This document shows, piece after piece, positions 33,973-41,326 of a DNA stretch of 64,000 bases. The stretch lies in the NCBI RefSeq assembly GCF_040649515.1, contig NZ_JBEZFP010000031.1:1-64000 (forward strand). Reading direction: 5' to 3'. The translations under genes and the position numbers were made by a program. The DNA comes from Yinghuangia elevatio (GTDB lineage: Bacteria > Actinomycetota > Actinomycetes > Streptomycetales > Streptomycetaceae). Within the stretch, counting starts at the first letter, position 1. Each line of letters starts with the position of its first letter. The notes beneath the pieces were generated by a model. The model was not told the DNA's origin. It worked only from the letters and a program-made list of their open reading frames with translations, and did not search any database.

Positions 33973-35280
33973 CTACTCCTTGGGGCCGGGAACGGGACGG
34001 GAATCGGGACCGGAAGCGGGGTCGGGCTCGGGGCGGGAGTCGGGCAGCGGGACGGATGCCGAGACGACCGTGCCGTCGCCGGGCGAGGACTCGATCGTCA
34101 GTGTTCCGCCGAGTTGCCGCAGCCGGGCGCGCATCGCGCTGAGGCCGTGGCCGCGGCCGCCGTCGGCGGACTCCGGCCGCCGGGCCGCCTCGGGGACGAA
34201 GCCGCGCCCGTTGTCGGCGACGTCCAGCACGACCTGGTCGTCCAGGTAGCTCAGGCTCAGCGTCGCGTCGGTCGCGTGCGCGTGCTCGCGGATGTTGGCC
34301 ACCGCGCCCTGGGCCACCCGCAGGAGTGCGGCCTCGACGATCGCCGGGAGGACGACGGGTCGGCCGTCTGCCGTGCAGCGGACGCGCAGGGCCCCGCGGT
34401 CGGACGCGGTGCCGGCGGCCTCCCCCGCCGCCGACTCGCGCTCCGCGAGCGCGTGGAGGGCCGCTTCCAGCCCGCCGCCGTCGGCGAGGTCGGCCGGGGC
34501 CAGGTCGTGGACGAAGCGGCGGGCTTCGGCGAGGTTGCGTTCGGCGATGGCGGACGCGGTCTCGACGTGCCGGTGCGCGGCCGCCGGGTCGGCCGCCCAG
34601 ACGCGGTCGGCGGCCTGCAGCAGCATGCGCTGGCTGGAGAGCCCCTGCGCGAGGGTGTCGTGGATCTCCATGGACAGGCGTTCGCGTTCGGCGAGGGTAC
34701 CGGCGCGGCGTTCGCTCGCCGCGAGGCCGGCCCGGGTGCGGATCAGGTCGCCGATCAGGGTGCGCTGGCGTTCGGACTGCCGCCGCATGTGCAGGAACAC
34801 GGCCGAGGCCAGGCCCGCGACGGCGGGCGGGCCGAGGATGAGGAGCGGGTCGGTGCCGCTGATGCGCACCTGGGCCACGACCACGAGCACGGTGAGCAGC
34901 GCGATGAGGACCAGGGCGGCGCGCTCGGAGAGCAGCTGCAGCGCGGTGTAGACGATCGGGACCGCGCTCCACGCGAAGCTCGGCGCGATGCCCACGAGCA
35001 CGATCCACGCGCAGGTGAAACCGGCCAGCCACAGCCGGGTCCAGTGCGAGACGGGCGCGTCGCCCACGCCGGGGCGTACCACGTACGCCAGGGCGACCAG
35101 CGCGGTGAGCGTGACCACCACCGGGGTGTCGGACGCGCCCGGGTGCCGGATCAGGAACCGGGCCATCGCTCCGACGAGCAGGACGACGAAGGACACCGAC
35201 ATCGCGGCGTCCATCCAGCCGGGCCCCGGGGCGGCGGGCCCGGTGTCGTCGCGCCGGGGGCGCTGGTGCTTCACGTCCAT
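33973..35280 (-). CDS. senS: Sensor histidine kinase, SenS-like
   Basis: A 435-aa membrane kinase. Five or six hydrophobic segments fill residues 20-165 (for example MSVSFVVLLVGAMARFLI, LVLIALLTVLVVVAQV). The HisKA_3 domain carries the phospho-His in SMEIHDTLAQGLSSQR (about 205). The HATPase domain has AQGAVANIREHAHAT (N box), DVADNGRGFVPE (G1) and GHGLSAMRARLRQLGG (G2). ATG 35280 is used; an in-frame ATG at 35364 would extend it into the intergenic palindrome. The stop is separated from the regulator start by six bases. In Streptomyces reticuli the homologous SenS is controlled by secreted HbpS; the divergent gene here encodes such a protein. Confidence 0.8.
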   Translation of the reverse strand: MDVKHQRPRRDDTGPAAPGPGWMDAAMSVSFVVLLVGAMARFLIRHPGASDTPVVVTLTALVALAYVVRPGVGDAPVSHWTRLWLAGFTCAWIVLVGIAPSFAWSAVPIVYTALQLLSERAALVLIALLTVLVVVAQVRISGTDPLLILGPPAVAGLASAVFLHMRRQSERQRTLIGDLIRTRAGLAASERRAGTLAERERLSMEIHDTLAQGLSSQRMLLQAADRVWAADPAAAHRHVETASAIAERNLAEARRFVHDLAPADLADGGGLEAALHALAERESAAGEAAGTASDRGALRVRCTADGRPVVLPAIVEAALLRVAQGAVANIREHAHATDATLSLSYLDDQVVLDVADNGRGFVPEAARRPESADGGRGHGLSAMRARLRQLGGTLTIESSPGDGTVVSASVPLPDSRPEPDPASGPDSRPVPGPKE

Positions 35281-35313
35281 CCTTGCTTTGTAACCCGCGA
35301 TCCGGTCGGCACC

Positions 35314-35331
35314 ATCGACCGATCGGTTGAT
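35314..35331. promoter_or_regulatory. 18-base near-perfect palindrome between senS-like and hbpS-like genes
   Basis: ATCGACCGATCGGTTGAT reads the same on both strands except for one base pair. It is centred 43 bases upstream of the kinase start and 140 bases before the divergent HbpS-like gene. It is a natural candidate site for the SenR-like regulator. Confidence 0.5.
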
Positions 35332-35461
35332 ACGGGTGTCCTCCATCATGCCCCGCGGGGGCATCCAGTCCGGGGACCCTCGTGGCCCGGATCCGACCCG
35401 ACGATGGATTCACCGCGGCAAAACGTGCCGCTTCCCCGTACGAATCCCGGAGTCGAGAACC

Positions 35462-36028
35462 ATGAAGAAGCTGTCCGTGCGTGCCCGTGTCCTGACCGGT
35501 TCCGCCGCGCTCGTCGCCGTCGGCGGCGGTGCCTTCGGCGCGGTGGCCGCCGCTGCCCCGTCGCAGGCGGACAACTCCGCCGCCAAGCCGCCGGCCGCGG
35601 TGAGCGAGGTGAAGAACAAGGACACGTTCAACACCGAGCACCTCACCGTCGACGCCGCGACCCGCGCCGCGCAGGCCGCGCTCGACGCCGCGAAGAAGGC
35701 GAACCAGCGGGTCACCGTGGCGGTCGTCGACCGCAACGGCAACACGGTGGTGACGCTGCGCGGCGACGGCGCCGGCCCGCAGTCGTACGAGTCGGCCGAG
35801 CTCAAGGCCTACACGGCGGTGTCGTGGAACGCCCCGACCTCGGTCCTGGCCGGCCGCCTCCAGCAGGCTCCGAACCTGAAGGACATCCCCGGCACGCTGT
35901 TCCTCGCGGGCGGTGCCCCGGTCCAGTCGAAGGGCGCGCCGATCGCGGGCATCGGCGTCGCGGGGGCGCCGAGCGGCGACCTGGACGAGCAGTTCGCGCA
36001 GGCGGGCGTGGCGGCGCTCGACAAGTGA
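35462..36028 (+). CDS. hbpS: Secreted heme-binding protein, HbpS/GlcG family
   Basis: A 188-aa exported protein of the GlcG/HbpS fold. The signal peptide (MKKLSVRARVLTGSAALVAV ... cleavage about AAAPSQA) is followed by the family domain: LTVDAATRAAQAALDAAKKA, VTVAVVDRNGNTVVTLRGDG, then ESAELKAYTAVSWNAPTS, which contains an ExxE-type pattern like the iron-binding motif of HbpS. It continues with GTLFLAGGAPVQ and GIGVAGAPSGDLDEQFA. HbpS binds heme outside the cell and modulates the kinase SenS under oxidative stress. The divergent senS-senR-like pair strongly supports this assignment. A terminator hairpin follows at 36065. Confidence 0.84.
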   Translation: MKKLSVRARVLTGSAALVAVGGGAFGAVAAAAPSQADNSAAKPPAAVSEVKNKDTFNTEHLTVDAATRAAQAALDAAKKANQRVTVAVVDRNGNTVVTLRGDGAGPQSYESAELKAYTAVSWNAPTSVLAGRLQQAPNLKDIPGTLFLAGGAPVQSKGAPIAGIGVAGAPSGDLDEQFAQAGVAALDK

Positions 36029-36064
36029 CGCGGTAGCGCTTCGGTGCGGGAGTGATGGACGGCT

Positions 36065-36102
36065 TGGCGGCGTACGGGTGTTCGGCACCTCGTACGCCGC
36101 CA
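36065..36102. terminator. Hairpin terminator between convergent genes
   Basis: TGGCGGCGTACG (36065-36076) pairs with CGTACGCCGCCA (36091-36102). The inner GGTG-TTCGG-CACC extends the stem with one bulged base. It lies between the HbpS-like gene and the convergent AhpD-like gene. Confidence 0.8.
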
Positions 36103-36109
36103 CGCCGCG

Positions 36110-36742
36110 TCATGCCGGTGCCGGTGCCGCGGCCGGTGCCTGAGCCGATGCCTGAGCCGGTCCCGACTCCGACCCGTCGGCGGCGGTCGGCGGGTGCCAG
36201 GCGAAACGGGCCATCGGCTCGTCCACCGGGGCGTCGACGAGCCGGTTCGCGAACGTGGACAACGTGTAGGCGCCGATCCCGAGCACGACCTCCAGCGCAT
36301 TGCGCGTGGTGAAGCCGTGGCCGAGGAACTCCCGCATGCGGTCCGGCTCGACGGCCCCGGCGGTGGCGAGCACGTGCAGGGTGAAGCGGCGTACCGCCTC
36401 CAGGCGCGGATCGGGCAGTGGCGCCTGGTCGCGCAGCGCGCCGACGACCTCCGGGTCGGCGCCCACGGCGGTCAGCACGCCGGTGTGCATCGCGACGCAC
36501 AACTCGCAGCCATTGCGGGTGGCGACGGTGAGGACGACCGTCTCGCGCGCCAACTTGTCGAGCGTCGTGAGTTCGAACGTGCTGCTGATCCTCAGGAACG
36601 CCTCGAGCGTTTCCGGGGATTCGGCGAGCCGCGCGACCGCGGAGGGCAGGTAGCCGAACTTCGCGGCGGTGCCCTCCATCGCGCGCCGCGAGCTGGGCGG
36701 TGCGGTGTCGGGGGTGTGGTCGTGGAAGAAGGCCTCGGTCAA
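36110..36742 (-). CDS. Carboxymuconolactone decarboxylase/AhpD-like alkylhydroperoxidase
   Basis: A 210-aa protein of the AhpD/CMD family. The redox motif is RNGCELCVAMHTG (about residues 75-87), i.e. the ExxCxxCxxxH-type pattern without the preceding Glu, so peroxidase activity through the two Cys and a His is expected. The TTG start at 36742 is chosen because GAAAGGA lies eight bases upstream. The last 25 residues are Ala/Gln/Pro repeats, unusual for the family. It faces the HbpS-like gene; both would act in oxidative stress. An inverted/direct repeat cluster lies in front of it at 36781. Confidence 0.8.
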   Translation of the reverse strand: MTEAFFHDHTPDTAPPSSRRAMEGTAAKFGYLPSAVARLAESPETLEAFLRISSTFELTTLDKLARETVVLTVATRNGCELCVAMHTGVLTAVGADPEVVGALRDQAPLPDPRLEAVRRFTLHVLATAGAVEPDRMREFLGHGFTTRNALEVVLGIGAYTLSTFANRLVDAPVDEPMARFAWHPPTAADGSESGPAQASAQAPAAAPAPA

Positions 36743-36780
36743 GGCGGTCCTTTCGGGTGCGGACGCGGCCGTCCGCGTCA

Positions 36781-36822
36781 ATAGACAATCAGGTTGTCGA
36801 TAAAGGTAACCAGGTTGTCTAT
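36781..36822. promoter_or_regulatory. Inverted and direct repeats ATAGACAA ... TTGTCTAT, likely operator
   Basis: ATAGACAA (36781-36788) and TTGTCTAT (36815-36822) are exact complements. Within them GACAA-N5-TTGTC forms a palindrome (36784-36798) and CAGGTTGTC repeats directly at 36790 and 36811, spaced 21 bases (two helical turns). The region lies between the AhpD-like gene (start 36742) and the phosphoesterase (start 36902). No regulator gene is adjacent. Confidence 0.55.
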
Positions 36823-36901
36823 GTGTGGCAAGCCCCGAAGTTCCCCCGGAGTTGGCGTGGCCCTCTCGCCCCTGCGCCGGGAGCGCGCATATCGTCACCG
36901 A

Positions 36902-37870
36902 ATGAGCGCAACTCCCGCACGCGAGACCGCAGCCGAGACGGGACCACAGAAGGGAACGCAGACGGGATCCCAGCCGGGACCCCAGGCCGGACCCGAGTCC
37001 GAGCCCGCGCTGTACGCCGTCAGCGACGTGCACACCGCCATTCCGTCGAACTTCGCGATCGTGGAGGGCATCCACCCCCGCAACGAGGGCGACTGGCTGA
37101 TCGTGGCGGGCGACGTCGCCGAGCGGCCGGACGACATCGCCAAGACGCTCGGGCTCTTCACCGACCGCTTCGCGCAGGTGCTGTGGACACCCGGCAACCA
37201 CGAACTCTGGTCCTCCGAACCGGACGACGCCGATGCAGCGGCGACCGGCACCGACCCCGACACCTTGCGCGGCGAGGCGCGGTACCGGCATCTGGTGGAA
37301 CTGTGCCGGGAGTTGGGCGTACACACGCCCGAGGACCCGTACCCCGTGTGGACCGGGGCGGGCGGGCCGGTGACGATCGCGCCGTTGTTCGTGCTGTACG
37401 ACTACACGTTCCTGCCGCCCGGGACGACCACGCGCGAGGAGGCGCTCGCCGCGGCGTACCGCGCCGGAGTGGTGTGCACCGACGAGTTCGTGCTGCATCC
37501 GGACCCGTACCCGAGCCGCCAGGCGTGGTGCGAGGCCCGGGTGGCGTACACCGAGGCGCGGCTCGCGGAGGCGGCGGACCCGGACGCGCCGTACGTGCTC
37601 GTCAACCACTTCCCGACGGTCCGCACACCCACCGACGTGATGTGGTTCCCCGAGTTCGTGCAGTGGTGCGGCACGGTGCACACCGCCGATTGGCACACCC
37701 GCTTCCCGACCGCGGCGGTGGTGTACGGGCACCTGCACATCCCGCGGACCACGTGGTACGACGGCGTGCGCTTCGAGGAAGTGTCGCTCGGCTACCCTCG
37801 CGAACGGCGCGACGGGCTGCGGCGGCCCGTACCGCGGCGAATCCTGCCGGAGGAGAGGGCGAACGCGTGA
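36902..37870 (+). CDS. Metallophosphoesterase
   Basis: A 322-aa calcineurin-type phosphoesterase. The five metal-binding blocks are in order: SDVHTA (about 38), AGDVAE, PGNHEL, VNHFP (about 240) and GHLH (about 280). An N-terminal 35-residue Thr/Gln/Pro/Gly tail precedes the domain. It acts in the cytoplasm on an unknown phosphoester. Its stop overlaps the GTG of the phosphopantetheinyl transferase gene (GTGA), a pairing seen in other Streptomyces. The pairing suggests a role connected with carrier-protein modification, although the phosphoesterase's substrate is not established. Confidence 0.87.
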   Translation: MSATPARETAAETGPQKGTQTGSQPGPQAGPESEPALYAVSDVHTAIPSNFAIVEGIHPRNEGDWLIVAGDVAERPDDIAKTLGLFTDRFAQVLWTPGNHELWSSEPDDADAAATGTDPDTLRGEARYRHLVELCRELGVHTPEDPYPVWTGAGGPVTIAPLFVLYDYTFLPPGTTTREEALAAAYRAGVVCTDEFVLHPDPYPSRQAWCEARVAYTEARLAEAADPDAPYVLVNHFPTVRTPTDVMWFPEFVQWCGTVHTADWHTRFPTAAVVYGHLHIPRTTWYDGVRFEEVSLGYPRERRDGLRRPVPRRILPEERANA

Positions 37871-38622
37871 CCGAGACGACCGGCGATTCCGCGACCGCGT
37901 CGGCCCCCGCGACGGCTCCGGCTCCGACCTCGGCGACGGCTCCCGCGCTGCTGGCGTCGATCCTGCCGTACGGCGTGATGGCCGAGGAGTGCTTCGACGA
38001 CCCTCCGGGGACCGAGCTGTTCCCCGAGGAAGAGGCGCACATCGACCGGGCGGTGGACAAGCGGCGCCGGGAGTTCACGACCGTACGCCGGTGCGCGCGC
38101 CTGGCGCTCGGCCGACTCGGCTTCGCACCCGCACCGCTGCTGCCCGGCCTGCGCGGCGCACCGGGTTGGCCCGAAGGCGTCGTCGGCAGCATGACGCACT
38201 GCGCCGGCTACCGCGCGGCGGCGGTCGCAACCGGGGCGAAGGTGCTCACCATCGGGATCGACGCGGAGCCCGCCGAGCCGCTGCCCGCCGGCGGCGTCCT
38301 GCACTCGGTGACGTCGGAGCTGGAGCGGGCACGGCTCGCCGAGTACGCCGCGGCGCACCCGGAAATCGCCTGGGACCGGCTGCTGTTCAGCGCCAAGGAG
38401 GCGGTCTACAAGGCGTGGTTCCCGCTCACGCGGCGGTGGCTCGGCTTCGAGGAGGCCGACGTGGCGTTCGACCCCGAGGGCGGGACGTTCACCGCCCGCC
38501 TCCTCGTGGCGGATCGTCCGGTCGACGGCTTCACCGGGCGCTGGGCCGTCGCGAAGGGGATCGCGGTCACGGCGATCGCGGTGCCGGCGGACGGGTCCGC
38601 CGCGCGTCACCCGAACCCGTAG
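37867..38622 (+). CDS. 4'-phosphopantetheinyl transferase (EntD/Sfp-like)
   Basis: A 251-aa enzyme that transfers phosphopantetheine from CoA to a Ser of carrier proteins. Motifs: GSMTHCAGYRAAAV (about 115-128), IGIDAEPAEPL with the Mg-binding Asp, and LLFSAKEAVYKAWFPL (about 175-190, the FxxKEAxxK motif). It belongs to the EntD-like branch used for siderophore and secondary-metabolite synthetases. It could activate the NRPS at 54.5-59.1 kb, or carriers elsewhere. GTG 37867 overlaps the phosphoesterase stop. Its 3' end overlaps the convergent TetR gene by 16 bases. Confidence 0.86.
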   Translation: MTETTGDSATASAPATAPAPTSATAPALLASILPYGVMAEECFDDPPGTELFPEEEAHIDRAVDKRRREFTTVRRCARLALGRLGFAPAPLLPGLRGAPGWPEGVVGSMTHCAGYRAAAVATGAKVLTIGIDAEPAEPLPAGGVLHSVTSELERARLAEYAAAHPEIAWDRLLFSAKEAVYKAWFPLTRRWLGFEEADVAFDPEGGTFTARLLVADRPVDGFTGRWAVAKGIAVTAIAVPADGSAARHPNP

Positions 38623-39218
38623 AGCCTCAGCGACTCGTCGATCGTCGACTTGATCGCCGCCACGCCCATGCCCCGGTCCGCGATCAGGTGGTGCAGCATG
38701 CTGGGGCTGACCGGCGCGAGCACGAACTCGGCGAGCGCGCCCGCGTCCACCCCCGGGCGCAGTTCGGCGATCAGCATCGCCACATGCGTCTGCCTCGCCC
38801 GTTGGGGCGGCGACGTGTAATGCGCGCACGGGTCGGCGACCTCCGCCGCCAGCAGAATTTCGTGCTGCTCCGTCGTGCGGTCGACCAGCGCGTGCAGGAA
38901 CGCGCGCAGCCGTTCCGCCGCCGGTGCCCCGGGTCCGAGCGGCGGCGGCCCGGCGAGGAACTGCCCCTGGAACTCGCGCTCACGCACGTCGAGGAGTGCC
39001 GACAGCAGCTGCGCGACGTCGCCGAACCGGCGGTAGACCGTGCCGACCCCGATGCCGCTGGCGTGCGCGACGGCGTTCATCGTCAGCGCGTCCGTGCCCT
39101 TCTCGGCCACGATGCGGGCCGCCGCGTCGAGGATCCGGCGGCGGTTGCGGGCCGCGTCGGCCCGCTCGGGCGGGGCCTCGCCGGCGATCGGAAGCCGGTG
39201 CCTCGGGGCTGTGTCCAT
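38607..39218 (-). CDS. TetR-family transcriptional regulator
   Basis: A 203-aa regulator. The HTH is at about residues 22-70 (RNRRRILDAAARIVAEKGTD, VAHASGIGVGTVYRRFGD); the GVGTVYRRF recognition helix is typical for regulators of quinone/flavin oxidoreductases. The C-terminal domain is all-helical. ATG 39218 follows GGTGGGTGGC. It is divergent from a WrbA gene with three operator copies in the spacer, so repression of both is expected. The gene end overlaps the PPTase gene end by 16 bases in convergent orientation. Confidence 0.86.
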   Translation of the reverse strand: MDTAPRHRLPIAGEAPPERADAARNRRRILDAAARIVAEKGTDALTMNAVAHASGIGVGTVYRRFGDVAQLLSALLDVREREFQGQFLAGPPPLGPGAPAAERLRAFLHALVDRTTEQHEILLAAEVADPCAHYTSPPQRARQTHVAMLIAELRPGVDAGALAEFVLAPVSPSMLHHLIADRGMGVAAIKSTIDESLRLYGFG

Positions 39219-39233
39219 GCCACCCACCGTATC

Positions 39234-39245
39234 GGATAGCTATCC
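39234..39245. promoter_or_regulatory. TetR operator copy 1, GGATAGCTATCC
   Basis: A perfect 12-bp palindrome, 16 bases upstream of the TetR start; one of three related sites (see 39262 and 39298). Confidence 0.7.
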
Positions 39246-39261
39246 ACTTGGGCTTGCCAAG

Positions 39262-39275
39262 CGGATAGCGATCCG
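39262..39275. promoter_or_regulatory. TetR operator copy 2, CGGATAGCGATCCG
   Basis: Same CGGAT/ATCCG half-sites as copies 1 and 3; flanked by AG and TTT. Centred 29 bases from copy 1. Confidence 0.7.
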
Positions 39276-39297
39276 TTTAACTGGGCGCACCGCGAAC

Positions 39298-39311
39298 CGG
39301 ATAGCAATCCG
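39298..39311. promoter_or_regulatory. TetR operator copy 3, CGGATAGCAATCCG
   Basis: Third copy, 26 bases upstream of the WrbA start and 36 bases from copy 2 by centre. Placement before the WrbA ribosome site suggests direct repression. Confidence 0.7.
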
Positions 39312-39336
39312 CTTCATTGCCCTCAGGAGAGGTCCC

Positions 39337-39951
39337 ATGGCTGCCAAGATCGCCGTCGTCTACTACTCGTCGACCGGCAACGTCCACCAGCTCGCCGCGG
39401 CGGTCGCGGAAGGCGCCGAGAAGGCCGGTGCCGAGGTGCGTTTGCGGCGCGTACAAGAACTCGCCCCGGACGCGGTCGTCGACTCGGTGCCCGCATGGCG
39501 CGAGCACCACGACGCGACGAGCCACATAGAGGTGGCGACCTTGGACGACCTGGCGTGGGCGGACGGGTACGCGTTCGGCACGCCCACTCGCTTCGGCAAC
39601 ATCGCGTCCCAGCTCAAGCAGTTCATCGACACCACCAGCGGGCTGTGGGCGCAGGGCGCCTTCGCCGACAAGCCCGCCACCGGCTTCGTGAGCGCCGGGA
39701 ACATGCACGGCGGCAACGAGTCGACGCTGCTCGCGCTCTACAACACGCTGCACCACTGGGGTTCGCTGATCGTGCCCGTCGGCTACACCGACCCCGTGGT
39801 GTTCGGCGCGAACGGCAACCCGTACGGCACCGCGCACGCCTCCGAGGCCGGCGCCCCCGGCGAGAACATCCTCGACGCCGCGCGCTACCAGGGCACCCGG
39901 CTCGCCACCATCACGCAGCGCCTGCTCGCCGGCACCGCGGCCGCCGCCTGA
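39337..39951 (+). CDS. wrbA: NAD(P)H:quinone oxidoreductase, WrbA family
   Basis: A 204-aa flavodoxin-fold enzyme. The N-terminal FMN-binding loop VVYYSSTGNVHQLAAAVAEG, the second loop YAFGTPTRFGNIASQLKQF and GFVSAGNMHGGNESTLLAL match WrbA. WrbA reduces quinones by two electrons and protects against redox cycling. AGGAGAGG precedes ATG 39337. The divergent TetR gene and three operators give a clear regulatory prediction: induction by quinone-like or electrophilic ligands. Confidence 0.88.
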   Translation: MAAKIAVVYYSSTGNVHQLAAAVAEGAEKAGAEVRLRRVQELAPDAVVDSVPAWREHHDATSHIEVATLDDLAWADGYAFGTPTRFGNIASQLKQFIDTTSGLWAQGAFADKPATGFVSAGNMHGGNESTLLALYNTLHHWGSLIVPVGYTDPVVFGANGNPYGTAHASEAGAPGENILDAARYQGTRLATITQRLLAGTAAAA

Positions 39952-40104
39952 CAGCCCGGCCTTCGCCCCCCGCCCCGGCGGGACCCCCGACACTGCGGCC
40001 CGGCCCCGACATGGGGCCGGGCCCTTGCGCGTCCGCCGGATGACTCCTCTCCCGAGTGCGCCGGCGCCGGGCGCCCCGCCAGGCCCCCCGCCGAGCGAAC
40101 GTTC

Positions 40105-40116
40105 ATCACCGGTGAT
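40105..40116. promoter_or_regulatory. Palindrome ATCACCGGTGAT upstream of LysR gene
   Basis: A perfect 12-bp palindrome adjoining GAACGTTC. Shares the TCACC/GGTGA half-sites of the longer palindrome at 40185, so both may bind the LysR product. Confidence 0.45.
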
Positions 40117-40184
40117 CGTCGCGTTAGGGTGGCGTGCACGCCGACGGCGAAGGGCTCGTGGTCGGCGGCGAACGGGGCGGCGCT

Positions 40185-40209
40185 GATCGTTCACCGAAGG
40201 TGAACGATC
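40185..40209. promoter_or_regulatory. Palindrome GATCGTTCACC-GAA-GGTGAACGATC
   Basis: Exact 11-bp arms (40185-40195 and 40199-40209) around three bases, ending 21 bases before the LysR start. It is likely an autoregulatory site; it could also fold as an mRNA hairpin just before the ribosome site. Confidence 0.6.
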
Positions 40210-40229
40210 TCGGGGAGGTGGGGTCGGGC

Positions 40230-41135
40230 TTGGAACGCCACGAGATGGAGATATTCCTGACGCTGGCCGAGGAACTGCACTTCGGCCGCACCGCCGAACG
40301 CCTGCATCTGTCAGGCGCGATGGTGAGCCAGACCCTCAAGAAGATCGAACGTCGCCTCGGCGGACCGCTGTTCGAACGCACCAGCCGCCGCGTCACGCTG
40401 ACCCCGCTCGGCCGTCAGCTCTACGACGACATGCGCCCGCACTACGATGCGCTCCGGGCCGCCGTGCAGCGGGCGACGAGCGCCGCGCGCGGCATCGAGG
40501 GCACGCTGCGGGTCGGATTCCTGGGGGTCATGTCCGGAATCCGGGCACACCAGGGCGCCGCACTGTTCCGCGAACGCCACCCCGACTGCGCGGTCGAGGT
40601 CGTCGAGGTCCAACTCGACGAGTACGTGCACCCGCTGCGCGACGGCACCCTCGACATGCTGGTGACGCTGGTGCCGATCCAGGAGCCGGACATCACCATC
40701 GGCCCGCTCCTGCTCGACGCCCCGATCTATCTGGCGACGTCCGCCACCAGCCCGCTCGCCGCGCGTGCGTCGCTGACCCCGGAGGACCTCGCCGGCCAGG
40801 TGTTCCCGATGGTGAGCGACCGGGTGCCGCAGCACTGGCTGGACCAGTATCTGCCGCAGTTGGCGGCGGGCGGGACGCCGATCGGGCGTACCGAGCAGAG
40901 GTGTTCGACGTATCAGGAGATCCTGGCCCTGGTGTCGGCGGGCAAGTGCGTCGCGATCGGCGACCACCAACTCGTGCAGTACTACGCGCGGCCCGACATC
41001 GCGTACGTCCCGCTCAGCGGGGTCCCCAACCTGCGGCACGCGCTGGTGTGGCGCACCGCCGCCGAGAACGCCCGGATGCGCGCGTACGTCGACGCCGTCA
41101 CCGACCTCCTGCGGGAGCGCGCCCAGGCCGCGTGA
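40230..41135 (+). CDS. LysR-family transcriptional regulator
   Basis: A 301-aa LysR protein. The HTH EIFLTLAEELHFGRTAERLH ... MVSQTLKKIERRLGGPLFER is a textbook match, and the effector domain starts near GTLRVGFLGVMSG. The TTG at 40230 is chosen because the family begins (M)ERHEMEIFL; GGGGAGG lies 11 bases before. GTG 40218 is possible. No divergent target gene exists; the next gene in the same direction is the YfcC transporter 191 bases on, after a terminator. Two palindromes upstream suggest autoregulation. Confidence 0.86.
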   Translation: MERHEMEIFLTLAEELHFGRTAERLHLSGAMVSQTLKKIERRLGGPLFERTSRRVTLTPLGRQLYDDMRPHYDALRAAVQRATSAARGIEGTLRVGFLGVMSGIRAHQGAALFRERHPDCAVEVVEVQLDEYVHPLRDGTLDMLVTLVPIQEPDITIGPLLLDAPIYLATSATSPLAARASLTPEDLAGQVFPMVSDRVPQHWLDQYLPQLAAGGTPIGRTEQRCSTYQEILALVSAGKCVAIGDHQLVQYYARPDIAYVPLSGVPNLRHALVWRTAAENARMRAYVDAVTDLLRERAQAA

Positions 41136-41143
41136 CGCGGGGG

Positions 41144-41163
41144 CCGCGGGCGTGAGCCCGCGG
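41144..41163 (+). terminator. Hairpin terminator after LysR gene
   Basis: CCGCGGGC (41144-41151) pairs with GCCCGCGG (41156-41163) around GTGA, nine bases after the LysR stop. Confidence 0.7.
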
Positions 41164-41326
41164 AGCGTGTGCTGCGGGCCGCGGGCCATCCGGGTGAACA
41201 GCGGGGTGTCGGGCACCCGGTGACGGGTCCGGGTCTCGATGCTGCGTGCATGAGGGAGCGAAGCGAGCGAAGCAGCGAGAGATTGCGTTTCGCGAATGCG
41301 GCCGCCGAGCGTAGCGAGGTGGGGGC

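Noticed and set aside
33241..36036. A 930-codon plus-strand frame across the two-component genes
   Set aside because: The response regulator, kinase and HbpS-like genes all have clear motifs in other frames or on the other strand; this frame has none.
41240..41320. Repeated GAGCGAAGCGAGCG-like sequence before the YfcC gene as an operator
   Set aside because: The copies are irregular and without symmetry; nothing supports a binding site.
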